Position numbers and translations under genes: made by a program. A stretch of DNA of 64,000 bases from an uncultured Rickettsiales bacterium (GTDB lineage: Bacteria > Pseudomonadota > Alphaproteobacteria > Rs-D84), in NCBI GenBank assembly GCA_900546225.1, contig URBZ01000002.1, positions 82,631 through 146,630 on the forward strand. The letters are read 5' to 3'. Below, one piece after another: positions 17,029 through 25,051 of the stretch. The notes below the pieces were generated by a model. The model saw only the letters and a list, made by a program, of their open reading frames with translations, was not told the origin of the DNA and made no database searches. Every line of letters begins with the position of its first letter. Within the stretch, counting starts at the first letter, position 1.

Positions 17029-18390
17029 TTAAGCATTTATGATTTCGGTCACTCGACGCGGTACGTCTGCAATGGCGACGCGTTCCTGACTCATATCATC
17101 ACGATGACGCAATGTTACAGTACCGTCTTCCAGCGTCTGGTGGTCAACCGTTATGCAAACTGGTGTACCGATTTCATCGTGACGACGATAGTTTTTACCG
17201 ATGTTACCGGAATTTTCCAGCTCAATACGGCCGATATGCAGCGCACGCAATGCATTTTCAATATCGTTTGCGGCCTGAACCAATTCGGGTACATTACGCG
17301 CCAATGGAATAACCGCCGCCTTGACCGGTGCAAGTTTTGGTTTCAATTTCAAAACCGTGCGGGTCTTGCCATCTGGCAATGTTTCTTCGGTATATGCCTC
17401 TATCATAACTGCCAACATTGCGCGGTTCACGCCCATTGCGGTTTCAATGACGAATGGAATAAAACTTTCGCCCGTCTGGGGATCAGAATACGCCAATTTA
17501 ACCGTACTGTCGTGATTTTCCATGACATGCGCAGAAATATGAAATTCATTTTGCGCCTTGGTATGCGAACCCAAATCAAAGTCCTGACGGTTGTGAACAC
17601 CTTCGACCTCGTCAAAGCCATCTGGGAATGCGTATTCGATGTCACCCGCGGCCTTGGCATAATGGGCCAATTTTTCGTGTGGTGTGAAACGCAATTTGTC
17701 CGCAGGAATGCCCAGCACATTTACCCACCATGCCATACGCGTCTTCTTCCATTCTTCGAAATATTTCGCATCATCGGCAGGATTGATAAAATACTGCATT
17801 TCCGCCTGTTCAAATTCGCGCATACGGAATACAAATCCACGTGGGGAAATTTCGTTACGGAATGCCTTGCCAATTTGGGCAATACCAAACGGCAATTTAT
17901 GTGGGCACGCGTCCAAAACGTTTTTGAAATTCACATATGTTGTGGTCGCTGTTTCTGGGCGCAGGTACGCGTTGATTGCACCATCGGCGGTTGCACCAAT
18001 GGACAGCCCCATCATCAACTGGTACGCGCGTGGGTCGGTTAAATCCGTGCTGCCACAATTATCACACTTGGTTGGATCTTTCATTTTATCCTGACGCATG
18101 CGCGCGCCACATTTTTTGCATTCAACCAATGGATCAGAAAAACTGCCCTCGTGCCCTGAATATTTCCACATCAGTCGGTTGGAAATCAACGCCGCATCCA
18201 GCCCTTCGATATCATTACGGGAATAAATCATGGCGTTCCACCATGCGTTCTTAATATTCTTCATCAATTCAACACCGTATGGGCCGTAATCGTATGCGCC
18301 ACCCAAACCGCCATAGATTTCAGAACCTGTGAAAATAAAACCGCGCCGCTTGCACAATGCGACGATATCATTTACTGATTTTGCTGGCAT
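17029..18390 (-). CDS. glyQS: Glycyl-tRNA synthetase, single-chain (dimeric) type
   Basis: 453 residues. Class II landmarks are FIFTGSEIYGGLGGAYDYGPYG at the N-terminus, the CKKCGAR/CDNCGS zinc-like cysteines (about 88-120), motif 2 FRNEISPRGFVFRMREFEQAE, motif 3 GVNRAMLAVM, and a C-terminal anticodon-binding domain (about 350-453) with KAAVIPLARN and RYRRHDEIGTPVC-like features. This is the alpha2 enzyme, not the alpha2beta2 GlyQ/GlyS type common in proteobacteria. That makes it a mild phylogenetic marker. It charges tRNA-Gly in the cytoplasm. Confidence 0.93.
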   Translation of the reverse strand: MPAKSVNDIVALCKRRGFIFTGSEIYGGLGGAYDYGPYGVELMKNIKNAWWNAMIYSRNDIEGLDAALISNRLMWKYSGHEGSFSDPLVECKKCGARMRQDKMKDPTKCDNCGSTDLTDPRAYQLMMGLSIGATADGAINAYLRPETATTTYVNFKNVLDACPHKLPFGIAQIGKAFRNEISPRGFVFRMREFEQAEMQYFINPADDAKYFEEWKKTRMAWWVNVLGIPADKLRFTPHEKLAHYAKAAGDIEYAFPDGFDEVEGVHNRQDFDLGSHTKAQNEFHISAHVMENHDSTVKLAYSDPQTGESFIPFVIETAMGVNRAMLAVMIEAYTEETLPDGKTRTVLKLKPKLAPVKAAVIPLARNVPELVQAANDIENALRALHIGRIELENSGNIGKNYRRHDEIGTPVCITVDHQTLEDGTVTLRHRDDMSQERVAIADVPRRVTEIINA

Positions 18391-18449
18391 TTTAATCCTC
18401 TATTTTTAACGCACCAATTATTATACTGTTTTTGCGTATTTGCAACAAA

Positions 18450-18473
18450 AAGAAACGGGGCGTTTGCCCCGCT
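18450..18473 (-). terminator. Terminator of the ferredoxin gene
   Basis: CGGGGC/GCCCCG stem with a GTTT loop and T-rich tail on the minus strand. Confidence 0.75.
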
Positions 18474-18490
18474 TTATTACCAATGCATAC

Positions 18491-18673
18491 TTACTGTACA
18501 TCGGGGGCAATCGCCGCAACCGGACACACCGCCGCACATGTACCGCACGAAATGCACTTTGCTGGGTCAATCGCACACTTGCCATCAGATGTGGTCGCAA
18601 TCGCACATACAGGACATGCGCCCATACATGTGTGACAGCCGATGCATTTAGATGGGTCAATTTTATACGCCAT
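18491..18673 (-). CDS. 2[4Fe-4S] ferredoxin
   Basis: 60 residues with two CxxCxxCxxxC units (Cys10-13-16-20 and Cys40-43-46-50), the clostridial-type low-potential electron carrier. Two extra cysteines (23 and 33) lie outside the cluster motifs. Such ferredoxins feed anaerobic enzymes, which fits the class III RNR in this genome. It lies close to the Bax inhibitor-1 gene, in the same direction. Confidence 0.92.
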   Translation of the reverse strand: MAYKIDPSKCIGCHTCMGACPVCAIATTSDGKCAIDPAKCISCGTCAAVCPVAAIAPDVQ

Positions 18674-18698
18674 TTTTTCTTTCCTTTTTTGGTTTTAC

Positions 18699-19430
18699 TT
18701 AGTCGCGGTTAAACAAACTCAGCAAATACTGGAACATCGCAATGAACGAGATGTACAGGTGCAACGCGCCCAATACCGCCAACTGGTTTTTCTGGTGTTC
18801 ATCACCGCCCATTGCATTGTATGCATATTTCAAATTCTGCATATCATACGCGGTGAACAGTGCGAATACCAATACGCCAATCAGGCATACGACTGTGCCA
18901 AATGTACCGCCGATAATCGCCGGCCAAATGAATGACGCCAATCCGACCAAGATTAAACCAATCATGCCCATGGTCAAGAATACACCCAAGAATGACAGGT
19001 TCTTGATGGTCTTGTAACCGAACAACGCCATGCACGCGAACATAACCGCCGCCAGTACAAACGCCGCGATAATTGTAATCGGGTTGTTATACAATGCGAA
19101 CAGCAACAAAGGTGTCATCACGATACCCAATGTCGCGGCATAGACGAACAGAATTGCCGCCGCGCGCGCCGGTGACATTGAAAATGCACGTGCCTGTGCC
19201 CATAAGGACAACCCCAATCCACCGAACATCAAAATGTAATACAGTGGTGACATGCCTGTTTCGGTGAACATCATGCCAATCAGTGGCGTTACCATCGTGA
19301 TAAACGACGCCAATGCCGTTACGCCAATCGCAGCAAACATCAGTGCGAATACGCGTTTCAGGTACAATCCCATGCCGTTATTGTGTGCGGCGGCGGGCGA
19401 CACCTGGTTCAATGATTTCTTTGCAATCAT
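18699..19430 (-). CDS. Bax inhibitor-1 / YccA-YbhL family membrane protein
   Basis: 243 residues from MIAKKSLNQ, chosen for AAGGAGA five bases upstream of the ATG. There are seven hydrophobic segments and the C-terminal family signature FTAYDMQNLKYAYNAM, with the aspartates thought to act in calcium leak or proton coupling. It is an inner-membrane protein. In E. coli the relatives YccA and YbhL interact with FtsH or affect ion balance. It is divergent from lgt, and the 64 bases between them hold both promoters. Confidence 0.85.
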   Translation of the reverse strand: MIAKKSLNQVSPAAAHNNGMGLYLKRVFALMFAAIGVTALASFITMVTPLIGMMFTETGMSPLYYILMFGGLGLSLWAQARAFSMSPARAAAILFVYAATLGIVMTPLLLFALYNNPITIIAAFVLAAVMFACMALFGYKTIKNLSFLGVFLTMGMIGLILVGLASFIWPAIIGGTFGTVVCLIGVLVFALFTAYDMQNLKYAYNAMGGDEHQKNQLAVLGALHLYISFIAMFQYLLSLFNRD

Positions 19431-19494
19431 AACTTTCTCCTTGTTATTCACCGAATATATAATACAATGCCCCCGTAATTTCAAGGGATTTAAG

Positions 19495-20349
19495 ATGGCA
19501 ATAACAGTCAACCCAATTTCACCTGTTGCGTTTTCTGTCCTGGGCGTGGACATTCGTTGGTACGCGTTGGCGTATATTGCCGGATTCATTGCGGGGTACT
19601 ATTTGTTCCGCCACCTGATGCGGCGCAGTGACAGCCAGATTAAATTAAACAAGACCCAAATGGACGACCTGTTGACCGCCGTGATTTTGGGCGTGATTCT
19701 TGGGGGACGTTTGGGATACGTGTTGTTCTATAACCTGCCCTATTTTCTGGCGCACCCGTTACAGATATTTATGGTGTGGAATGGCGGTATGAGTTTCCAT
19801 GGCGGGCTGATTGGTGTAATCGTGGCGACATTTTTCTATGCACACAAATTGCATCGCGCATCAAACAGTGGCATCACGGGTGGCACAGTGAATATCGCGC
19901 TGCGCATACTGGACTTGCTGGCCGTGGTGACACCGATTGGATTCTTTTTCGGGCGCATTGCAAACTTTATAAATATGGAGGTTATGGGTCGTCCAACCGA
20001 CATGCCATGGGGCGTTGTGTTTAACGGCTACACCCAAATCCCATTGCACCCCAGCCCATTGTACGAGGCCACCGCCGAAGGCATTGTCTTGTTCACGTTT
20101 ATGTATTGTATGTATCGTTTCACGGGACTGCGCCGGCACGCGGGCGCGATTGGCGGGGTGCTGGGTATGGCATATGCCACCGCGCGTATATTCTGTGAAC
20201 AGTTCCGTATGCCGGACGCACAAATCGGATTTTTAACAAATTGGGGGCTGACCATGGGCCAGTTGCTGTCGGCGATAATGTTTGCCGCCGGCGCGACGCT
20301 GTTTGCCTGTGCGATGCGGGGGGACAAAACCAAAGGACAAATCAAATGA
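19495..20349 (+). CDS. lgt: Prolipoprotein diacylglyceryl transferase
   Basis: 284 residues, seven spans. The signature GGMSFHGGLIG (about residue 100) with its catalytic histidine and GRIANFINMEVMGRPTDMPWG, holding the essential arginine, are intact. Lgt transfers diacylglycerol to the lipobox cysteine of prelipoproteins at the inner membrane, a prerequisite for the LptE in this window. The ATG at 19495 follows AAGGG and fits the Lgt N-terminus (PISPVAFSVLGVDIRWY). A longer open frame upstream overlaps the divergent gene and is rejected. It overlaps the next small gene by ATGA. Confidence 0.93.
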   Translation: MAITVNPISPVAFSVLGVDIRWYALAYIAGFIAGYYLFRHLMRRSDSQIKLNKTQMDDLLTAVILGVILGGRLGYVLFYNLPYFLAHPLQIFMVWNGGMSFHGGLIGVIVATFFYAHKLHRASNSGITGGTVNIALRILDLLAVVTPIGFFFGRIANFINMEVMGRPTDMPWGVVFNGYTQIPLHPSPLYEATAEGIVLFTFMYCMYRFTGLRRHAGAIGGVLGMAYATARIFCEQFRMPDAQIGFLTNWGLTMGQLLSAIMFAAGATLFACAMRGDKTKGQIK

Positions 20350-20612
20350 TTCTGGATTACAAGTTGCCCGATGTCTTGGTTGCGAACCTGACCGACACTG
20401 GCGCGTGTGATAAATGTTGCTTTAACGGATTCTTTCCGGCGTGTTTCAAATTACAATGCGAAGCACCCAATGGCAAGGTTGTGCACTGGACACTGGCACA
20501 TGATTGTAACCCATTTTATATACCCGACCTGTGGCGCGAATACGCACGCACAGCCCCAAATTACACAAAAATGTGCACAGCCAAAATTGCACAGGCGCAA
20601 AAAACAAAATAA
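20346..20612 (+). CDS. Small Cys-rich protein coupled to lgt
   Basis: 88 residues. Six cysteines are spread through the chain (ACDKCCFNGFFPACFKLQC, then HDCNP and KMC). No signal peptide or span is seen. The ATG overlaps the lgt stop, so translation is coupled. Composition suggests metal binding or a redox role, but no family is recognised. Confidence 0.65.
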   Translation: MILDYKLPDVLVANLTDTGACDKCCFNGFFPACFKLQCEAPNGKVVHWTLAHDCNPFYIPDLWREYARTAPNYTKMCTAKIAQAQKTK

Positions 20613-20628
20613 GACAGCAGTTGCATAT

Positions 20629-20666
20629 CCCGTCGCGCGTTCTGGAATCGTGACGGGTTCTTTTTC
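20629..20666 (+). terminator. Terminator of lgt operon
   Basis: CCCGTC/GACGGG stem with a 17-base loop, followed by TTCTTTTTC. Confidence 0.6.
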
Positions 20667-20727
20667 TTGAATTTATCTGGTAAATGTGTCAACATATACA
20701 CCAGAATCAACCCGGAATGTTGGTTCG

Positions 20728-20925
20728 GGGCTGTGGTAAGCCCAATATATTCGGTGCAAGTGCATCGTAATCTGATGTTTCCGGTGCATTTTGCATCGTA
20801 ATCATCCCCTTGCCATTTGGTTGGGGGGCTGTTCGCTATAAGGATTTATCCAAAGGCAACAGAATCACTGATATATTGATTTACCAACTCCCCAACCGCC
20901 ATTTCCGTGGGCGGTTTCTTTGTTT
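20728..20925 (+). ncRNA. Candidate structured RNA or attenuated leader upstream of the GT6 gene
   Basis: Five stems are visible in order: GGGCT/AGCCC (20728-20743); two near-identical tandem hairpins CGGTGCA/TGCATCG (20752-20767, 20782-20798); and an outer stem GGTTGGGG (20819-20826)/CCCCAACC (20890-20897). The outer stem encloses CTGTT/AACAG and AATCA/TGATT, a three-way junction. A 7-base-pair intrinsic terminator AACCGCC/GGCGGTT (20894-20916) with a T-rich tail ends it. The terminator's 5' arm overlaps the closing stem, so the two are mutually exclusive, as in riboswitch expression platforms. It fits no RNA family I know. Confidence 0.5.
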
Positions 20926-20951
20926 TGTTTATATGCCAAGGGGGAATTGAC

Positions 20952-21818
20952 ATGACACAGGTTGCAATTTTGTATATTGCGCTCGGTCGCTATACGGTGT
21001 TTTGGGACGATTTTTACAAATCGTGTGAAAGATATTTGACACCGTGTGACAAACATTACTTTATCTGGACGGACAGTCCGACGTCCGCGATGCGTGGTAA
21101 AAACATCACGATTATCCCGACACAAAAACGTGGGTGGCCGTATGACAGCCTGATGCGTTTTGAGATGTTTCTGGGGGTGGCAGATAAACTGAAACAGTTT
21201 GATTATGTTTTCTTTTTTAATGCGAATTTCCAATTTTATAACCCGGTGGATTTGGCAGAAATCACCCCGCGCGAATGGCATAATGGACTGGTTGCCGGGT
21301 TGCATCCGGGGCCGTCCGGCGATATCCATCAGGTCCCAGATAATTACCCGTATGAACGGCGTCCTGAATCCACCGCGTGCGTGCCGTATTGGCGCGGCCG
21401 CCACTATGTGTGCGGTGCATTTAATGGGGGAACGGCGGCCGCGTTTCTGAAAATGTGCCGCGTGCTGGCGAAAAACGTCCAAACCGATTTGCAACATAAT
21501 ATTGTGGCATGTGTTGATGATGAATCACACCTGAACGCATATTTGGTTGAACATCCGGATTTCTTGCTGTGCGGCCGCGCATATGGTTTCCCCGAAGGAG
21601 CAATAAAACATATCCCGCGGCGCCAACGCGTAATGATAAAAATAATCAGTCGGGCCAAGGACAGCACAAAATACGGCGGAACACAGTGGTTGCGCGGAAA
21701 TACGGATAAAAAGATGTCAACCAGTATATTCGCAGCGATTATTCGTAAATTGTTGCGCGTGGTTGCATGCATGGTGCCGTCACAAAAATTGCGTCGTAAA
21801 ATTCGCGGTCTGTATTAA
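20952..21818 (+). CDS. Glycosyltransferase family 6 (ABO-type retaining transferase)
   Basis: 288 residues. GT6 marks are VAILYIALGRYTVFWDDF at the start, FFFNANFQFYNPV in the metal site region, HNGLVAGLHPG, and the acceptor-side HNIVACVDDESHLNAYL. Where animal GT6 enzymes have DxD, this has Asn90-Ala-Asn92, the NxN form known from metal-independent bacterial GT6 enzymes. The expected reaction is alpha-1,3 transfer of Gal or GalNAc onto a surface glycan, giving blood-group-like antigens. The C-terminus has a basic amphipathic helix that may touch the membrane. The start follows AAGGGGG, and an upstream structured leader with a terminator may control it. Confidence 0.85.
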   Translation: MTQVAILYIALGRYTVFWDDFYKSCERYLTPCDKHYFIWTDSPTSAMRGKNITIIPTQKRGWPYDSLMRFEMFLGVADKLKQFDYVFFFNANFQFYNPVDLAEITPREWHNGLVAGLHPGPSGDIHQVPDNYPYERRPESTACVPYWRGRHYVCGAFNGGTAAAFLKMCRVLAKNVQTDLQHNIVACVDDESHLNAYLVEHPDFLLCGRAYGFPEGAIKHIPRRQRVMIKIISRAKDSTKYGGTQWLRGNTDKKMSTSIFAAIIRKLLRVVACMVPSQKLRRKIRGLY

Positions 21819-21938
21819 AGAAAACACTTGCCAACCGGGTCACATTAAACTATACTGCCACCACACAGCATTAAAACATGCGACGTGGTGCGAACAAAAC
21901 CGCAGGTTTGAAAGACCGGCGGAAAAAGAAACAGTTTC

Positions 21939-22028
21939 GGATGGGTGGCAGAGCGGTCGAATGCGACGGTCTTGAAAACCGCTGAAGGGGCAACTCTTCC
22001 GGGGGTTCGAATCCCTCCCCATCCGCCA
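21939..22028 (+). tRNA. tRNA-Ser (TGA)
   Basis: Acceptor GGATGGG pairs with CCCATCC. The anticodon loop is CTTGAAA with anticodon TGA, a long variable arm is present, the T-loop is GGTTCGAATCC, and CCA is encoded. A strong terminator follows. The AT-rich accessory island begins right after it, as is usual for integration at tRNA genes. Confidence 0.95.
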
Positions 22029-22038
22029 GGAAAATTAG

Positions 22039-22073
22039 ACATCCCGTGGTAATCCCACGGGATGTTCTTTTTC
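22039..22073 (+). terminator. Terminator after tRNA-Ser
   Basis: Eleven-base stem ACATCCCGTGG/CCACGGGATGT followed by TCTTTTT. Confidence 0.85.
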
Positions 22074-22256
22074 GCCCCATTTCCGGCGGTTTTTCTGCAC
22101 GATGTTACCGGTGTATATTATCCCTTGCACTCAATCCGCCCAAAATCCAGCAACTTATATACCTTGCCCAAAATCTCGACGCCAGTTTCTTGTTGTTTTT
22201 TGTGGATTTTATAATAATTTGTTTTAACATAAAACGAATAAAACGACAGAAATCAA

Positions 22257-23231
22257 ATGACACAAGATAATAAAGTAATAAAATTAGAAACTTTTTCCAC
22301 TCATTTCTTTACAAATGGGGCAGACAAGCATTTTATAATAGCGGAAGATTATAAAATATTTATAGAAAGCATAGAACAGATACTAGCGAACATAAATACG
22401 GAATTACTGAAAGGACAAGCAAAGTACGAATTATGCATTGTTGCAAATAAAGAAGGTGGTTTTTGGAGTACTGTTGGTGTGCTTGGGACTTTAATAAGTA
22501 TACCTGCTGCATTGGATTCAGAACTTATACATGGTTTCTATACAGGATTAACTGGACACGATTATGATTTAAGAAGTGTCGGTGAAAATGTTGGAAGTTT
22601 TTTACGAGATGCAACTGTCGGTATTTTTTCTAAAAATGCGACAGAACTGTCGAAAATTATACCCAAAGAATTGAATCTAGACAAAGCGATTTATGCTAAA
22701 AATGGGTTCTATCGTATGTGCGCTACAAATCAAGACATTAGGGGGGTGTCTTTTTCTGATAGCAATGAGCCAGAAATTCAAAAGAAAGATTTTGTAAATT
22801 ATATTGTGTCCGATACCGACAAAAATTTGCCAGCAGAACAGTTTATAGATATTGTTACAATTGTTAAATCGGTAAATGTAAAAAGTGATGCTAAATGGTC
22901 GGTAAAAATTGGCGAAAGTGCCAAACCTAAATCTGTAGAAATGTTAGACGACGAATTTAAAAAAGAATTCCTATCTGGCCGATATGCAATAAAACAGACC
23001 GAACAAGATGACACGATGACGGTTTTATTAGAAAAAAAGAAAAAATATGTCAACGGACATGAACAAGACGCAGGTTTATCCATAGTAAAAGTATATAAAT
23101 TTAATGATACACAAATATTACCAATTCCATCAGATATCGCTCATAAAACACGCCGTCCAAAAATAGATTTGTTTAATTTTCAAGATAATATTACAACTGA
23201 TTCTTCCATGCAATCTGAAACAAATCGTTAA
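22257..23231 (+). CDS. Hypothetical island protein
   Basis: 324 residues, AT-rich codons unlike the core genes. A small hydrophobic stretch STVGVLGTLISIPAAL (about 79-95) is too short and weak to call a clear span. The C-terminal half is Lys/Asp-rich and hydrophilic, with KPKSVEMLDDEFKKEFLSGRYAI. No catalytic motif stands out and no family is recognised. It is the first gene after tRNA-Ser and its end overlaps an opposing recombinase remnant by a few codons, so it is probably island cargo. Confidence 0.6.
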   Translation: MTQDNKVIKLETFSTHFFTNGADKHFIIAEDYKIFIESIEQILANINTELLKGQAKYELCIVANKEGGFWSTVGVLGTLISIPAALDSELIHGFYTGLTGHDYDLRSVGENVGSFLRDATVGIFSKNATELSKIIPKELNLDKAIYAKNGFYRMCATNQDIRGVSFSDSNEPEIQKKDFVNYIVSDTDKNLPAEQFIDIVTIVKSVNVKSDAKWSVKIGESAKPKSVEMLDDEFKKEFLSGRYAIKQTEQDDTMTVLLEKKKKYVNGHEQDAGLSIVKVYKFNDTQILPIPSDIAHKTRRPKIDLFNFQDNITTDSSMQSETNR

Positions 23232-23490
23232 CGTTGATTTTGAATTTCCCTGACAAGATTTCGTTAATCTTGTCCGGATTCATATATGCCAGGTCGAGGT
23301 GGCGATAAAACTGACGTGGGGATGTGTGTTCGGATGCGATGATTTTGTCTGCATCGCCACATTCTTCATATGTTTCCCGATACTTCCATGCGATGGCAAA
23401 GGCTTTGACGATCAGGAGATTATTATCGGTGACGGTCAAGACTCTGTTCTTGGATTTATTAAACACTGTGTTCACATACTGACGTAGCAC
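23225..23490 (-). pseudogene. C-terminal remnant of a serine recombinase
   Basis: The reading LLIVKAFAIAWKYRETYE ... SPRQFYRHLDLAYMNPDKIN EILSG resembles the zinc-ribbon-distal end of large serine recombinases from alphaproteobacteria, where a helix-turn-helix ends in L..LaPdIveaIL.G. The resolvase catalytic domain and the rest are missing. Location beside tRNA-Ser supports an old site-specific integration event. Confidence 0.55.
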
Positions 23491-23505
23491 AATCGGTATG
23501 GTTAA

Positions 23506-23640
23506 AACTATTCTGTTGCCGCCACAGCTGTAGAATTGGCCGGTAAATCACCAGAAATGACCAAGAAATTATTGGCAGCATCGGTGGGAAATAATGTACT
23601 GATTGCAACCGGTTACACCATATACCATTACTTTGCTTAG
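23506..23640 (+). pseudogene. Short gene remnant without a start
   Basis: After an in-frame stop the plus strand reads VAATAVELAGKSPEMTKKLL and then AASVGNNVLIATGYTIYHYFA before TAG. It looks like the C-terminus of a real protein with one membrane-like helix, but no start codon is available. It is too short to name. Confidence 0.3.
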
Positions 23641-23759
23641 CATTTAAAAGTTTATTATAATCTTATAATCATCAATAAGTTATGCCAGAAGCCGCGATAT
23701 AATTTTGTTGCAATTGTTCGTTTTTGTACTAGTATCAAGTGGGTGGGGAGAGGACAACT

Positions 23760-24932
23760 ATGAAAGGTGCCACAATGCTTTTACGCAATAATTTATTTCG
23801 TTTTGAGAAGCCGGACAATTTCCAAAATCTTTCAACTTCCAGATTAATGAATGGTTTGGTTTATGATTTTAACGATCCTTATATTCCATTTTTTACACCA
23901 ATTGGTACACGACTGTTCAACAACATAGAAAATATATTTAAACAAAATGCTATGCGTATTGATTGTAATGAGGTTATTATTCCACAATTAATGACCACAG
24001 AGTTATTGACCCAAGGTCAAGAAATTGGTGAATTGTTTGGGCGTAAAGTAATGCATCTATCAGGTACGATGGCAGAGTTCCATCTTCTTACATCTCCGGA
24101 GATGATGTTTATAAATATGTTGAAAAAAAATAACATAGAGAGTAATGCGCTGCCAATACATTACTATTTTGTATCTAATTTTTTCAGAGATATGCATGAT
24201 CCAAAAAACATACTTCGAACTAAGCAATTGCGTGTTATTGCAGGTATTTCTTTTGACAAAACACAGAATGATAGATTGAAGACAGAAAATAAACTGTTAC
24301 AAACTTTGCACAACACGTTTGTTGATTGTAAAGTCCCATTCTTAGCAGAGTATGGCTCTAGTGGATTTACGTGCGAATATTTTTACATGAATTCCAAAGA
24401 AACAGAAAACTATATAATTCCAAGCATAAATCCGCACAAGAAAACAAAAGCTCTCAGCTTCGCAATGATTTATGATTATGGTCAAGAATGTCCATTTGAT
24501 GTTTTACACAAAAATTCAGTAACAGGGCTAAAAGACAAAACCTTTATGACATCATACGCAATAAGCGCCCAGCGATTACTTTATGTAATAATGGATTCGT
24601 GCAGAGATAGCAAAGGCTTTTCAATGCCATCTAATATCCGTCCATACGATGTCGCGCTCATAACAAATGAACAGCAATCGGATATAGCGCAGAAAATGGC
24701 GCGAGATTTGTCATGCAGTGGTATCTCTTCCTATATAGACAATATGTTTACTAAGGCGCACGTTAAGCGTCTGGATGTTGCCGATTACATAGGAGTCGGA
24801 TTAAAAATTGTTAATAAGAATGATAAGTTTACTGTCTTTAACCGCGATGGAGAGATGCTGATAACAGGCTTCGCACCAGACCTGATTATTTCAGCGGTTA
24901 AGGATTCGATTATAGCACAAAAACAAAAATAG
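23760..24932 (+). CDS. Class II aminoacyl-tRNA-synthetase-like protein (ProRS/ThrRS type) with anticodon-binding-like domain
   Basis: 390 residues from MKGATMLL, chosen for GGGGAGAGG six bases upstream (an earlier GTG is possible). Class II signs are motif 1 with LFNNIENIF ... EVIIPQL, a LLTSPEMMF segment, motif 2 FFRDMHDPKNILRTKQLRVI AG, and motif 3 around AISAQRLLYVIMDS. Residues about 280-390 (MPSNIRPYDVALITNEQQSD ... DVADYIGVGLKIV) resemble the HGTP anticodon-binding domain of ProRS, ThrRS and HisRS. The ProRS editing insertion is absent. It is AT-rich and sits against a MccF-like immunity gene, so it is more likely a resistant paralogue or amino-acid-activating biosynthetic enzyme than the housekeeping synthetase. 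Confidence 0.75.
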   Translation: MKGATMLLRNNLFRFEKPDNFQNLSTSRLMNGLVYDFNDPYIPFFTPIGTRLFNNIENIFKQNAMRIDCNEVIIPQLMTTELLTQGQEIGELFGRKVMHLSGTMAEFHLLTSPEMMFINMLKKNNIESNALPIHYYFVSNFFRDMHDPKNILRTKQLRVIAGISFDKTQNDRLKTENKLLQTLHNTFVDCKVPFLAEYGSSGFTCEYFYMNSKETENYIIPSINPHKKTKALSFAMIYDYGQECPFDVLHKNSVTGLKDKTFMTSYAISAQRLLYVIMDSCRDSKGFSMPSNIRPYDVALITNEQQSDIAQKMARDLSCSGISSYIDNMFTKAHVKRLDVADYIGVGLKIVNKNDKFTVFNRDGEMLITGFAPDLIISAVKDSIIAQKQK

Positions 24933-25006
24933 TTAAACTGCTTTGCGAGAAGAAAGATACTGTAATTTTCAGAAACAGTATAGTGGCTTTTTGAAAAACC
25001 AGAAAA

Positions 25007-25046
25007 TGCTTGGTAATAATTACATTACTACCAAGCAAAATTTTTA
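25007..25046. terminator. Bidirectional terminator inside the synthetase-like cluster
   Basis: TGCTTGGTA/TACCAAGCA stem with a weakly paired AT loop, T-run on the plus side. It separates convergent genes. Confidence 0.7.
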
Positions 25047-25051
25047 CCCGC

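Noticed and set aside
17011..18042. 343-codon plus-strand frame
   Set aside because: Antisense to glyQS, whose motifs are unmistakable.
20690..20935. Structured region as tmRNA, SRP RNA, RNase P or 6S RNA
   Set aside because: None of the conserved cores of these RNAs (T-loop, GGAAGG SRP tetraloop region, RNase P core) is visible.
23760..24932. Housekeeping prolyl-tRNA synthetase
   Set aside because: Shorter than usual, with AT-rich island codons and atypical motif residues. A paralogue is more likely, though absence of another ProRS cannot be checked here.
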